DNA of 64,000 bases from Conoideocrella luteorostrata. Taxonomy: Eukaryota > Ascomycota > Sordariomycetes > Hypocreales > Clavicipitaceae. The position numbers and the translations under genes are program-made. The stretch spans positions 1 to 64,000 of the forward strand of contig JASWJB010000254.1 of assembly GCA_032433595.1 (NCBI GenBank). Direction: 5' to 3'. Below are positions 35,522 through 47,750 of the stretch, piece by piece. Below the pieces are notes generated by a model. The model was given only the letters and a program-made list of their open reading frames with translations, was not told the DNA's origin and ran no database searches. Within the stretch, counting starts at the first letter, position 1, and the number at the start of each line of letters is the position of its first letter.

Positions 35522-38500
35522 TCATCCTTGTTTCATCGCTGCAGTGGTAACAACAGGAAGAGGCTCTGCTGCATGATCGTCATCAAGATTATCATTTTCC
35601 ATCCAGCCGGAAAAGTCCTCATCTTCGTCGTCAATATCAGCCACAGTAGCTGGGATAGCTACCAAAGGGCTCTCTTTTGTCCCCATGGTATCTGGAACGA
35701 ATGGATCTACGGGAGGCGCATGTTCGCTACTGAGCAAAGATCCCGATGCCGTGGGGAGGGGGGGCTTCGGCACAGGCCCTTGCAGTGTTCCTGTTGTAGA
35801 TTCTGGTTCTAATTGCAGTGACGGCTGCGGTGGGTCAGGTACTTTTGCCGGCTCGACTTTGGCTGCATTTCCCCAAGCTTCATCATAACTTGCCTTCTCT
35901 GCTGCTGGTGTGCCAGGTTGCGAATCATTGGGAGCAGCTACAACTAGCATATTATGCTCCACTTCCTCCTCTTGCTGTTGGCTCGCTCCTCTGCGCCTTC
36001 GCTGAGGGAGCGGAGGTGGCTGTGAGGACCCGAGGGGTGGCTCTTTGTCACTGTCAACCACTGCCGTAGATGTTTGTTCAGGGATGGGTGCTGCTGAGGC
36101 GGGGACAGGCTTGCGCTTCGAAGCTGCTGCCGATCCAAGTCTGGATGGTCCATTAGTTGGGCCAGGAAGGGGTGTTCCCGGCGGGGGTAAAGGCTGGCCG
36201 CGTCCCATCGGTTGGCTAAGATCAATTTGGTGAGGTTTCTCGCCATTGCCACGATGTTCTTTCTGCCGACGGATTGCATTCCAACCCCACTGCCTAGCCT
36301 GTTCCGCAACGTTGGTAACAGCCGCCAGAGTTGTTTTTTTCAGTTCACCGCTCGCCGAAGACTCTGACGACATGGTAGTGCTTCCAGTTTCGCGTCGCGC
36401 AAAGAAGTTTCTGCCAAGAGAACCAGCCTGGCTTTTGAACGAACCTGTTGCGGAATGGGCTGGCGATGCAGGTCCTGAATCTTCGCTACGGGCCAGGGAC
36501 TCGGCTGATGAAGCGGTATTGCGACGGCCTGAAGGGATTGGAGTTGCTTCTGCTTCACCGCGTTCTTCCTTGTCTTCGACTTCCTTGGATGAGGTTGAAG
36601 AATGTCGAGACAGTTTTGCAAGCGAATGGGGCTTGGCGGGAGACCCAAACGGCGAGTTCGTTGGTGATGATGCCTCTTGGTGGGAACGAGAGGCCAAGGA
36701 AGCCATCAAGTTTGTGGCATGGTCAGGGGGCGATGACAAGGGTTTGAAGAGGTCAGCATGCGCTGCCTCGGTGCCCACAACGGGACCAGTCGAGTTCTTC
36801 ACCATGTTGAGCGAGCGCGATGTGCTGCTTGCAGGGGATGCAGGGGATGCCGGCTTAGGGTTAATACCGGCAGACAAGACAGACGTTGCACTACCATTGA
36901 CATTCTTCCCCAACTTTCTCCCAAAAAAGCCCGTCGTTGCCGGCTGTTGATCCACAACGGGGAGGGTATGGCTCTTTTCGATGGGTCGCGTCTGATTGAG
37001 CATGTCCTGGTTTTCATCCGTCTTTTCCAGGGGCTCTACTACCTCAATATCAGTTGGCAGAGGCTCTGCAGGGTCGGAAGTTTCAACGGGATCGTGATCT
37101 TGAAAAATACCGCCTCTCCAGAGCTTTTGTTCTGTTTTAAAAAAAGGCACATCATCCCAAAATGGTTGCACCAGCGTTTCGGCGAAGACTTCCTTTATAC
37201 GATTCTCTATCTGGCGAAGGATAAGGGTATACGTGATTTGTCTTGAACTGACAATGGGTTCGATGGCCATTTCCATTTTGGGCATTGTTTGGAAAGACAT
37301 CCACATGCGGTTGCTTGGTGGCGCCTTGATTTTGAAAAGTACGTGGCCTTCGATTCTTTTCAGAACAACGGCAAGAAGCAGAGTGACCTCCCGGGCCTTG
37401 AACCTTGTCCCCAAGTCAATCTTGGCTGTGGCGCCAACCTCGATACGAAAGTTTCCCGTGTACCTAACATCGGCCTCCACAACGCATTCGCCTTCAACGG
37501 TCAGGTCCTTGAGCTTCAAGTTTGTGAAGTAGGGGGCAGCCTCGCCAGTGTCTATCTTCTGGATGGTGATATTCGCCAGAAATGAGGGTCGCTTCACCCT
37601 CGCTATCTTCTTCGTGATTTTCTCGCGCAGAAAGTTTTCAAGGTCTCGTGTCCTGTAGACGGCAAGGAATACCCTCCCAATCATGGCATTAAGCCACCTG
37701 ATATGTACATGGTCCTCAGAGGAGTGGAGCCTTTGGACCAGAGAAATAATGTTTTTAACCTCAAATCCTTTCGGAATGGGAGGAGGGTCAGAATCGAACC
37801 CAAAGGTCTGCTCCTGGTTCTTCAACAAAGCGAAATAGAAGTCTTCCTTTGCAGAGCAGTTTTCCGAAAAGAGGTAAAATGGCTTGGAGGTGTGACTGTC
37901 CGGCGCCGGCTTATCTGCACCACTTTGCTTCCTTGATAGACATAATGCGTTCCTCTTTATGAACAGCTCGCCTTCGGGTGTAACGTCGCCACCGGAGTAA
38001 ATGCTGATGTTGTGGTGCGCCAGGGAGATGACATGCCGGACCTCGAGCTGTTCATCGTCATCAAACAGCATGAGATGCCCATGCCTTAACACGACATAAA
38101 AGACATTGCCGGCCTTCTTTGGCCTCTGACTCATGCCATTGGTGTTGCCGTGCCCATCCAGCGGTCCAGCTACCGGCTTACGATCGAATATGCTCCTGTA
38201 CATTGTTTGGTAGACACTGGGGCTTGGAGCAGCGACCGTGGCAGATCCAACAGGTGTTGGACGTTCTATAGGCTTGGCGTTGAGCCCCATTGGTGTATAC
38301 TCGCGGCATACTGCGAAGTATCCGGCAGCGACGTCGAGGTCTCGAGCTGGCCGAGCTTTGGTTTCGTCGGTATTTGTTTTATTCTTGGCTTCGTTGAGAG
38401 CTGACGTGTCATCTCCGGGCTGGACGATACCATGCTCGTCGCGGCCGCCAGGGATGAGATCATGTCGATATGGAAGAGTGTAATGGGCATGTGCAAGAAC

Positions 38501-38575
38501 AGCCAGGATGACGAGCGGAATGAAGGTGACGCCCCCGAGGAGGTATGCCACGAACAATGTCATCCATGGTCCCAT
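35522..38575 (-). CDS. NVJ2: SMP/PH-domain lipid-transfer protein, TEX2/Nvj2 family
   Basis: This 1017-residue ER-membrane protein is of the type that tethers organelles and carries lipids at contact sites; yeast Nvj2 moves ceramide at ER-Golgi or nucleus-vacuole junctions. An N-terminal membrane hairpin covers about residues 4-30 (LFVAYLLGGVTFIPLVILAV). A PH-like region spans about 150-270 and contains VFYVVLRHGHLMLFDDD. The SMP domain covers about 290-490, with HIRWLNAMIGRVF, the VEADVRYTGNFRIEV core, RMWMSFQTMPKMEM and ITYTLILRQIENRIKEV. The remaining half is Ser/Pro-rich, probably disordered, and ends in an acidic stretch (DDEDEDFSGWMENDN). No intron is needed. The ATG at 38575 directly precedes the membrane anchor. 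It is convergent with REV3, with no functional link implied. Confidence 0.92.
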   Translation of the reverse strand: MGPWMTLFVAYLLGGVTFIPLVILAVLAHAHYTLPYRHDLIPGGRDEHGIVQPGDDTSALNEAKNKTNTDETKARPARDLDVAAGYFAVCREYTPMGLNAKPIERPTPVGSATVAAPSPSVYQTMYRSIFDRKPVAGPLDGHGNTNGMSQRPKKAGNVFYVVLRHGHLMLFDDDEQLEVRHVISLAHHNISIYSGGDVTPEGELFIKRNALCLSRKQSGADKPAPDSHTSKPFYLFSENCSAKEDFYFALLKNQEQTFGFDSDPPPIPKGFEVKNIISLVQRLHSSEDHVHIRWLNAMIGRVFLAVYRTRDLENFLREKITKKIARVKRPSFLANITIQKIDTGEAAPYFTNLKLKDLTVEGECVVEADVRYTGNFRIEVGATAKIDLGTRFKAREVTLLLAVVLKRIEGHVLFKIKAPPSNRMWMSFQTMPKMEMAIEPIVSSRQITYTLILRQIENRIKEVFAETLVQPFWDDVPFFKTEQKLWRGGIFQDHDPVETSDPAEPLPTDIEVVEPLEKTDENQDMLNQTRPIEKSHTLPVVDQQPATTGFFGRKLGKNVNGSATSVLSAGINPKPASPASPASSTSRSLNMVKNSTGPVVGTEAAHADLFKPLSSPPDHATNLMASLASRSHQEASSPTNSPFGSPAKPHSLAKLSRHSSTSSKEVEDKEERGEAEATPIPSGRRNTASSAESLARSEDSGPASPAHSATGSFKSQAGSLGRNFFARRETGSTTMSSESSASGELKKTTLAAVTNVAEQARQWGWNAIRRQKEHRGNGEKPHQIDLSQPMGRGQPLPPPGTPLPGPTNGPSRLGSAAASKRKPVPASAAPIPEQTSTAVVDSDKEPPLGSSQPPPLPQRRRRGASQQQEEEVEHNMLVVAAPNDSQPGTPAAEKASYDEAWGNAAKVEPAKVPDPPQPSLQLEPESTTGTLQGPVPKPPLPTASGSLLSSEHAPPVDPFVPDTMGTKESPLVAIPATVADIDDEDEDFSGWMENDNLDDDHAAEPLPVVTTAAMKQG

Positions 38576-41470
38576 GGCTGGGAGCTCTGGGTTCTATGCG
38601 CAAGTAGTCTTGCAGCCGGTCTGACTCGGGAGGAGACCAGACGATCGTCCGTCTGCGATCCGAAGTCGAGTCAGCGTCTGGCAAGCCGGCGAAGGATTGC
38701 GGTGCCTGGGTACGATGTCGAAGCGAGGGCGGTTGTTTATCCGATGCGGCGGCGGGACCGTGTTGTCAAGAAAATCTTACTGATGCCCGACAAATGAATG
38801 CGGCAAGTGGATAGCTACGGTCTGTCTTGTTTGCTGTTCGATAGGCTGTGAACGACGGGATGGCACGACCAGCATGCATGGCAGCAAAGAGGCAAGGTGT
38901 TGTCACAGACAGAACGGCCGTAAGCAGAAACGTCGTAGGGTCGGGAAGATTCGACCGAACGTGGGAAGGAGCTCCAGAGCTCGGGAAGAAAGATGTCAAG
39001 ATCGGCAGCGGAGAGATGGGATGCCCCAAAGAAGGGCAAGACAAGATTCTACGCCGTGCAGCAGAGTCAAGACGCGCCTATGCGTATCGGATGACACTTG
39101 TGATGGAAAGTTGATATACCCCGACAATGTCGCAGGACGCAAATGTAGAGCACGCACTGTGTTCATCGATGCGGCGGTCGAAAGACGTTGGGTGACTTGG
39201 AAGTGTGGCTCCAGAAAGGTCCAAGGCCACGGTAGCAGCAGCTCTGAGTGAATTGCCATGTGCACTGTCAGGTGTGCTGCCCCACACTCGACGGCCCCCA
39301 GCAGTAATTCCGAGCCACTAGTTGGCACGCACCATACGCTGGCGGGCTACTGTACTCCGTAGGTTCCCCGTACTAGTAGAGCGAGGAATGTCCCGAAGTC
39401 TGTCTTCATTCACTACCCTATACAAACTTTCTGGTCCCTAGATTCTTACTAGCTATTCCGACAGACGACCAATTTCGTGTGCCAACATGTCAAGATATTC
39501 ATGTGGCAGAAGATCAAGGCCGTTCCCGAATAGTTTCACCGACAGATCGCCGTTTGGGTGAACCGATTTACACAATCATTTCCCTTTGCGAACATTGTCG
39601 TTCATGATGGAAGCCAACAATATCATTTTTGACCCTTGTATCCCTTATGCGAACAATCCCCGGCGAACAGACCAACATCGCAAATCTGGTTCTTACACAA
39701 GCATCAGCCGGGTCAGCAATTGCTACAGTCGTGAATGTCAACCGCATCTCTTATGGCGGTCAAGTCTCTAACATAAGATTCCAGGAATGAACGATACACA
39801 GCCCAAAGCAACTAACGAAGCCACTGCACTATTTCTTTCTACGACGCTGCCGGCAGCATAATCAGCTAGCAACTAAATTGAGTTCGTTGTATCACAGTTA
39901 AATAACGGGGAGGGGAGGGGGGGTTTGCCTGTTGTAGAACCAGAACTCTTTGGGTTATGTTGAAACAAGTGTTGAGGTGATAAGGTTGATTGTAAGTTGA
40001 CCGACGTAACTATACCTTATGTCTATAAGAAGCGACCGCGTGTGGAAAAACACCTCAGATCATGATGGCGCTTGTGTGTTGGTCAGCACAACCTATTAAT
40101 GCTACTGTTCTTAGCTGTCAATTTAGTTGTTGTGAAGCCTAACTACTTGGACAGCCATTTAAGCCTCCGCAAGCTGTTTTCGATGAGACTAACAACAGCA
40201 CCCCAGATTTCGACAGCCGGAGCCTTCGCAATGATGCGACGAACGACAGCGCTGAAACTCTCGCGCCTTAGCCCTGGTACATGCTGCTTTAAGGATGAGG
40301 GCCTCACTGCCACATTGCCCCTTCTATCAGTATAATGTAGCCTGAATGCCGCTGGTGAGAGGATTAAAGTCCCGAGAATGCTTGCAACATCCTCCTGTTG
40401 TGTGATAGCATGATGCGGCGTGCGAGTCGGATCGTGGCGTCAGTACGGAGTAGAGTCACAGAATACGCAGTGCGGCAGCGCAATAAACAATAACAATAAA
40501 AAGCAACAATATGATGTCGGCGTAACTTGTAAACTCACTGCATCATTAAAGTTAAATTCTTGCTGCACATTAAGAGAACCCCCCCTGTAATTGCGACCGT
40601 GACTTTGATCACTTCCAACAACATTCGATCCCACGCTCACCCAAAGAACCAACCACAAACCACGAACCACACAATCCACAATCTATCTAGAGAAACCAGT
40701 ACATCCACCATTAATAAGTATGGCACACTTCGCAAGCTAACTAGTATAGCTGCTAATGTGATTCCGGCGGTATTATGGCTAAGCAGGATGGTAAGCTCAC
40801 TGCCACCCGAGCAAAGCTGGAAAAGCTGCCCGAACGATGTTCCTTCGTAAGTATCATCAAGAGTAGTTTGTCGACCCAAAGAAGCACACACTCACAATAC
40901 ACTTCCTGTAGCGCAGCTTCAATTCAATAGCAGAATTGGGTAGAGACCCGATTCAACTGGTAGGAACCTTCTAGATACTAGGATCAAATGGTTCCATCCG
41001 TTCGGGAATGTCTAGGTTAGTGTGGCTCTTGAATGTATCAATTCCATCTTAGTAGGCAGTGGAGCCTGACTCACACGCCGCGCCAAACGCGCTGCCACAC
41101 AATGGGGGACACAGTAAATCTCAGGTCCAACCTATTGATGCGATAGTCCAGAGTGGGACAAGATGATGGCAGACTGGCATAAGCCGGGCATATGCTGAGC
41201 ATATACCGATAATACGGTACGAAATATGTGGGTCCTTACTGAAAGTCACGTGGCATTTTCTTAGCATAAGCTTACATTCTGCTTCGCTCCTGCTAACTTC
41301 GTGGCCATTATAACTGGGCGGACGTTAGGTGATGAAGCTACTAAGCATTCTCCCTCCATTATATGCCTTTCAAGGGCAATGGCTTTTGCATAATCCTACA
41401 ACACATTTCCTCGGCGGTTTGGTTACGATGCGCCTCTACTATTGTTGTCTGCTTTTTATGCGCTGGGTAT
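38576..41470. other. Intergenic region left of the cluster
   Basis: No gene recognised. Reading frames just upstream of the SMP gene (38848-39251) overlap on both strands and look like promoter or leader sequence. The region carries a TACTCCGTA motif at 39352 and a TACGGAGTA motif at 40444. Short tracts around 39900 are G-rich. Confidence 0.5.
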
Positions 41471-41990
41471 TTATGTTATAACGCAAAATCCACCGACTAC
41501 TAAATACGTGCTGTGGCGATTATGATCCATTGAGCCACGAAAACAATGCCAAAAGTTCTTTGGCGTCTGTGGCCCATCCAGTTCTAATACCGGCACGCTA
41601 CCGCATATCAGAGTGATGCGACCAGCAATGTCTCTGAGCATGCGAGTAGCCATTGGGTTCATGACGGATTCAAGAGAGCCTGCGTCTGCAACCATCGCCG
41701 TGCGCATTACAGCTGCACTCTGACTGGCTCTGTAAATACCTGCCGCTTTGAGGAGATGGCCGCGCCTGTTATTGGACTTTGTCTGTGACCAATGCAAGGC
41801 CGCATGGACTGCCTCTAAGACTCTAATGGTCTCCTGAAGTGTGGCTTTCTAGCACGGCTCTTGGTATACGGAATAACATCAAATGTAGAAGGTTGAGTTC
41901 CTCCTTGCGGTTGATGATAAGATGGCATAACGATTGAAGAGGACTCGTCCTTGATCGATGACTGGCAATTGGCACTGTTCGAAACTCCAA
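41471..41990 (-). pseudogene. Degraded coding remnant with a frame break, family not assigned
   Basis: On the minus strand the peptide LQETIRVLEAVHAALHWSQ runs into GHLLKAAGIYRASQSAAVM and then NPMATRMLRDIAGRI. This is a helical, strongly protein-like sequence of about 110 residues ending at 41471. Immediately upstream the coding signal continues in another frame (QPSTFDVIPYTKSRARK), so a one-base shift near 41850 is needed to join them. Splicing does not repair it: the only GT-AG pair spans 36 bp and gives the wrong phase. The helical pattern recalls the ligand-binding half of fungal transcription factors, but this is a guess. It lies at the left edge of the cluster and may be a dead cluster gene. 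Confidence 0.35.
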
Positions 41991-42506
41991 CATGCAGATC
42001 TAATGGTCCTGAACCAGTGGTACGAGATTACAGTGCCAGATACTATAACGCTAATCGTCTGTCACATGGGATAAGGCTGCGGAGTCTTGCTTACGCCCAC
42101 CAGGGTCTGCTGACTTTCGGTTGACTGGAAGGACTGCAACATCAGTCGCAGCATATGAGACCCCAGGATTTCAGAGAATCTCGGCGAGGCCAAATTCTGC
42201 TTTCAATTTTAGGGCGCCTGCCATGCCTCTGCACGCGTATATCTTGGGTGAGAAAGGCAGCTTTATACATATGCCCAAAAAGGAAATAGCGAGGGGGATT
42301 GCTCTGTTCTCATAGGCCAGTTCTGGTAGCGTGTGGTTCACGCGTAAACATATCCCGCTCTCAGTTCTCGGTGATGTCTGTCCTGTATCCTGTAACTACC
42401 GGGGCAAAACGTATTCGATCACTTAGAGCGGTTTTTTGCCGAGCTTGCCGTTCGCCAATATGTATGTTCTATTCTAGTATCTATGTGAAAAGCGTAGGCC
42501 CCCGTT

Positions 42507-44563
42507 TTAAATAAATGAATAACGAACCTCCGCTCGTACTTCATTCGCCAACTCTAGAGCTCGTTGTCTGCCTTCACGAGAGAAAACATTGAAGTAAGCT
42601 AGGAACGTATTTCTGCCCGTGCTCGGATGAGGGACCTGTTGCCCTTTCTTAATTAAACAGGCCGAGCGACTGATTTGCTTGGCCAGATCGGGTCGCCTCT
42701 CTTTGAGGTCGGCGCAAACGTCGTCAGAGTCGAAAATACCCTGGGAGGAGATGGGGTAATCGACTGGAATGAAGACCATCACGCATGTGTACTGTGGTCC
42801 AGCCTTGAACGGCTGCGACAAGACCCTCACGCGCTCCTTATCGCCGACTGCCAGAGCCAGTGCAACGCCCCAATAGTCAATGCCATGTGTCGATTCTACG
42901 ACATAAGAGCCTGTCATGCCGAGAGGCCGAGGATTTATTTCGATGAGCCAGGCCTTTGGCTCTTTGGATTGATCCTCAGCGGCGACGAGATCAACGACTC
43001 CGTTTTTCATCTTGTACTCTACGGTTGAGTCCTGGACTCGGCCCTCCAGGTGCATGATGCCATCTTTGATGCCCAGCTTCAGGAGTGTGTCCAGGAAGCT
43101 GTCGCGTAGCAATTCTATCTCTTGATGTGGAAGTATGGAAGGGTAGACGCTATTCAATTCGTGAAAGTTGGTTAGTGAGCCGACGCTTTGGCCGTTGATG
43201 TCTGCAGATTTCGGAAAGTCGTCGCAAACCTCGAAGAACAGGATCTCGCCATCCAATAAGATGAAGTTGATATCTACTTCTGGTCCTTCGCAATATTCTT
43301 CAATAACAAATTCCGTTCCATGTCGGGAGCTGTCAATAGCGCGCACTGCATCGGTCAGATACTCGACGCTATCGATACGGGAGACGCCCTCAGAGCTCCA
43401 CCCATCGCAGGGTTTGATGACAAGTGGATATTGAAGTTGGTGTTGTGATACAATTCCCAATGCGTCATCTAAGCTGAAGCCGTTGTAGGCATTGTGACCG
43501 ACAAATTTGCTCGTCAGATACTTGTTCGTCGCAGTCTTAAAAGCCTGAGGTGATGCAGTCTTTAGACCCAATTGCGGTGCGATTTCCGCAATATAGGGCC
43601 AGAATGAGTCGGCAAAAGTGACTATTCCATCTACTGGCTTTCCATAGGCCAGGACGGATTTGACGATATGATCGCCAACGTCGGCCTGGGGAGGGTTGGT
43701 CAATCGCGTTGGAATAAATGCATCCCGCCAGTGTGCATGCTCCTCCTTCTCCAGCCAACTGCCGCTATTCTCCAGTACGACAACGTTGATGCCTAGTGCT
43801 TTAGCTGCCATGTAGAGCCCCAGCCCATCTTCTGGATGAGAGCTATTTGCATCCACTAACACCAATGTCTTGGCTGTCGGTGTGCCCGGTGTTATCCACG
43901 GCAGCGACAGCCTGTTGTCAAGGTCCGATTCCACAGATATGGAGAGTGTCGTTTCTCTATTTGATAGGATTGATCCTGGAATTCTGCGGAGGATCAAGCC
44001 GGCTGCCGCAGCAGAAAAAGAAGTGGCAATGTCGGCTCTGTCATCGAGTGATTGCTCGCGGCCCGGATATTGCTGTAGCGGCTCCGCAAACGAGACAGCG
44101 ACCTCAAAATATTCAGAGTCTCTCAGGCGTAACGGTATGATGTCTGAGCGTACTATGTATCCTTCTTGTAATGGAACGATCAATGTCACCAAAAGGCTCT
44201 GATCGGCTTTGATTGTGGCTGTCATTTGCAAGCATTGGAGGAGGAATTGGAACTGCTTGGGGGACCCGAACGAGTCGGGCTCAGCAACTTCCATAGAACC
44301 ATTGACAATTTTGACCAGATATATTGAGTCCTTTTCGCCCAAGAGCGTCGCATCCAATGAACTGTTTTTGCAGTTGAACTGTATGCTTAGTGATTGCCAT
44401 GACTCCCTGGTTTGAGTGGCGTTGAGAATGCCCCACGACGCTTCTAGCAGGATGGCTATGTGTCTATCAGCAAGTGCGTCAATCGGATATTTTTGGCCAC
44501 GGACAGAACAACCGTACAATCATCTTTTTTTGAGAGGACTTGAAGTTCCTGAGCGCTCCTCAT
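42507..44563 (-). CDS. fsqD: ATP-grasp carboxylate-amine ligase, FsqD-like
   Basis: Enzymes of this fold use ATP to activate a carboxylate and join it to an amine. In the fumisoquin pathway the homologue is thought to attach an amino acid to the product. The long frame alone has no ATG at its 5' end because a stop precedes a TTG. An ATG at 44563 (A at -3) opens a 46-bp first exon. A 62-bp intron (44517-44456, donor GTACGG, branch GCTGAT, acceptor ACATAG) restores the frame. The second exon is 44455-42507, and the product has 664 residues. The ATP-grasp domain occupies about 300-590. It shows VIKPCDGWSSEGV (Lys 363), VIEEYCEGPEVDINF and the metal-binding EINPRPLG (521-528). The N-terminal 200 residues are a family-specific extension. 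The gene is divergent from the FAD hydroxylase, with about 1.1 kb between them. Confidence 0.9.
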
Positions 44564-45653
44564 GCTTGTGGCAGAAGAATCGTACCAATGCAGTGTTTGG
44601 CTATGGGCTAATTAGTCGTCGGATTCCACATGTCCTTGAAGTGCGATCAAACTAACTATGTCAGCGGTATGCAATGACTTAGGCAAGGGAAAGTCTAATG
44701 AAAGACTATTCCAGCGCATGTAACCTATGAAGACGATAAAAAAAGCTGAGAAAGTTGATAGATTGCGAGCCGTGCAGAGACAGAGTTCAAAGTTCATGTA
44801 GGACCAACAGACTGAGCATCCAATTGGCACGTGATGCAGCACGGCATTCACCATTGTATAGGATACCAATGCTGGCCAATTAAATGGCCAATGCAGATAA
44901 CATACGTATAGCACACAGATAGCAGCCCGAAGCACCAAACAACCGACTCTTTCGGAGGCTGGTGGCAAATATTGCGAGATAGATTCGGCGTCCTGTCAGC
45001 AGAGTGAGTGGGCCGCCTGCAATTGGAGTGTTAATTCCCAATTGCAATCGTGGAATTGACCAATGTCATTCGACAATTCATATGCCGAATAGCATGCGTC
45101 TTTCGTCAAGTCCGACATGCACTTGTCTTGACACAACGCCCTGGAGTTCTTGGTTGACTACATCGGACCTAGACGCAATTCAAAACCATGGCAGCAACCC
45201 AAAGTTCGGAGGGTGAAGTCAATGTAGGCCGAAACGGCTTTGCATTTTCGTACGCCTTTTACTAGGTCCATTGGTCAAGGTTCGTGGAGGCTTCCGATAA
45301 CCTTTCTGAAATTGACGTTTGACTGCAAACTACTGCTCGCAGTGGCGCGTGTAGATGCATTTCGGCCTTTTTGTGTCACTGCCCCTTCACTCAAACCAAA
45401 AGGTGATCCATTTAAACCGATTTCATTCTGCATTATTCTTGCTCAGCTTGCCCGAATGACAAGGTGTGGCCGATTGATCGGGATCGGGCCGGTCTCATCC
45501 TGCGCCATGCGGCTTGCCCGAGTCCCTGGAAGCTTGTCATAGTACCACCCACGTCAGCCCGCCGAAAGCAACCCCTTGCCTTGCCATGTTTTGCTAACCA
45601 TTGATAATGGCGCTTGAGACTTCTGGAAAGCATCTCTGGCAAGAACGCATACC
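44564..45653. promoter_or_regulatory. Divergent promoter of ATP-grasp ligase and FAD hydroxylase
   Basis: This 1.1-kb head-to-head interval has no coding frame of its own. It contains a CCGA-N5-TCGG inverted repeat followed by AGGCTGG at 44943-44962. A nearly identical element occurs in the next divergent promoter. Further CGG half-sites are TTCGGAGG near 45205 and CCGAAACGG near 45229. These are plausible sites for a Zn2Cys6 regulator. Confidence 0.5.
44943..44962 (+). promoter_or_regulatory. CCGA-N5-TCGG element, copy 1
   Basis: An inverted repeat of CCGA and TCGG half-sites separated by 5 bp is followed directly by AGGCTGG. The same right half and extension recur at 50251-50261. Confidence 0.4.
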
Positions 45654-47750
45654 ATGTCTCAAATCATCAGTGCACTCGTCGACGTTCTCATTGTTGGGGC
45701 TGGCCCAGCAGGGTAAGTTCTCATGAGAGAGCATCGACCTGCTTCGTGGAGTTCTGTCCGACTAATCATGACTGTAGCCTGACTGCTGCAAACTGTTTCA
45801 ACGGCACGAAGCTGAAAGTTCTGGTAGTTGATAAAAAAGATGGACCGGAGAAGACTGGGAGAGCCGATGGGCTTAAAAGCATATCTCTGGAGATCTTGGA
45901 CACATTCGGAATCGGGGATACCATCCTGACAGATTCACAGAGATGCGAAGAAATTGTTCTGTGGAACCCGGATAAAAATGGTGTCATCCAGAGGACGATG
46001 ACGATCGCCGATAAGGTGGACGAGCTGATGAAGCCAAGAGAAATCACGCTGGATCAAGGTATGGGCGTAGTTCAACTCAGTTACATAAGTTACCATGGGT
46101 TGTCTCAGACTAAAATTCTCAACTACAGGAAGAATCGAAGCTGTCATGGGCGAGAACCTTCAAAAACATGGCAACGTCGAAACGTGCTGGAACACGCAGC
46201 CGGTTGATGTAGAGCTAGATCCAGAGCTGGAAGACGACCCAGATGCCTATCCTATCACGGTCAATTTACATAACAATAAAACCCATACGAGGCGGACGAT
46301 ATGCGCGAAATATCTCATTGGAAGCGATGGTGGTCGAAGCTGGCTTCGAAAGTTTTTCAACATCAAGTTCACTGGTGACTTGACGGACTCGACATGGGGT
46401 GAGTAAAATGAGCTGGGCTGAGCGGAAGCTCTAGCCTTGATCTTTGGAACTTGTGCTAACATTTTCACAGGAGTTTTAAACATGATACCTAGGACAGATT
46501 TTCCAGACATACGAAAAGTCTTCGTTGTCCATTCGACCCGCGGTACGATCATGGGCGTGCCACGGGAAGATAAGCTCGTACGGTTCTATATTAGCATGGA
46601 CGGGGGTCATCGAAACACGTCATTAGATGCCAAAAGTATTACATCGGACAAAATAGTTCGTGCTGCGCAAGACATTCTTGCTCCGTACAAACTCGAAGCG
46701 GGCAAAATCCCCTGGTGGTCAGCTTACTGTGTGGGCCAACGAGTCGCCGACCAGTTTTCTTATCGCAACAGAGTCTTCCTCGCTGGAGATGCCGTCCATA
46801 CTCATTCGCCAAAAGCAGGTCAGGGTATGAACACTAGCATCCAAGACGGTTACAACATTGGCTGGAAGCTTCGCTACTATCTAGAAAACAGTTGCAACGT
46901 ATCGCTGGTTGCGACGTATGAGAGCGAACGACGTCCCGTTGCGCAGGCTCTCATCAACTTCGACAAGGAGTACCTCGAGTTCTTTGCTAGAACGGACACG
47001 ACGCATGACGAGTTCCTGGAAGCTTATCTTGCAGCTCAAAAGTTCACAACTGGAATCGGCATACGGTATGCGCCGTCCGTTGTGGTTCAAGCAACAGCCA
47101 GGCCGGAAGATTCGCATGCAATCGCTGCTGGACTCGCACACGGCATGCGGCTTCCGGATTTCCAGATGGTGAACCAGTCAGACGGCGTTCCAGTTCACAT
47201 CTATCACAGACTTACGCAGCAGGCTCGGTTCAGACTTCTCTTCTTCCCCGGCGACATTGCCAATGAGTCTACTGGACTGCGGTTTAAAACTCTTGGCAGT
47301 TGGATTGCCGAACATAAAAAAAAGGTTACTGGCATTGAATTCATCACCATACATAGCTCGATTCGTGCAGATGTTGAACTAATGAACCTGCATCCCGTGT
47401 TCCGTCCCTGGGATGATGACGATGGCTGGGACTATTGGGCTGTCTACGCTGATGATGAAAGCTATCATGATGGCCATGGTCACGCCTACGAGAGATGTGG
47501 AATTGACAGGAGCACAGGCTGTATGGTCTTGTTGAGACCTGACGGATATGTCAGTCTTATTTGCGGCTTGGACGATACTAATGCTCTTGTCACGTTCCTT
47601 GATCAGTTGAACTCACCATCAACCCCCACTCAAGCTCATGAGGGGAAGTATGTGGTACAGGCGAATGGCTCCTTGAAAACCGGACCCAAACAAGTGTGTC
47701 CACAAATTTTACGCGATTCGTGCTCAGTACAAACTTACAATGCTCTATGA
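45654..47750 (+). CDS. fsqG: FAD-dependent phenol 2-monooxygenase-like hydroxylase, FsqG-like
   Basis: Group A flavoprotein hydroxylase that uses NADPH and O2 to hydroxylate a phenolic ring. The expected substrate is tyrosine or a tyrosine-derived intermediate. There are four exons: 45654-45712, 45778-46058, 46129-46398 and 46471-47750. The introns are 65, 70 and 72 bp, with GTAAGT, GTATGG and GTGAGT donors. Branch sites such as ACTAATC and GCTAAC are visible. Phases agree throughout and give 629 residues, a normal length. Motifs: the GAGPAG dinucleotide fold at residues 15-20, the GSDGGRSWLR motif binding FAD and NADPH, and GDAVHTHSPKAGQG (from residue 309) for the FAD ribityl chain. The C-terminal 180 residues match the thioredoxin-like domain of phenol hydroxylases. 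It is divergent from the ATP-grasp gene and converges on the degenerate adenylation gene. Confidence 0.93.

Noticed and set aside
36246..36950. 234-codon frame antisense to the SMP protein
   Set aside because: Mirrors the disordered Ser/Pro-rich tail of the real gene.
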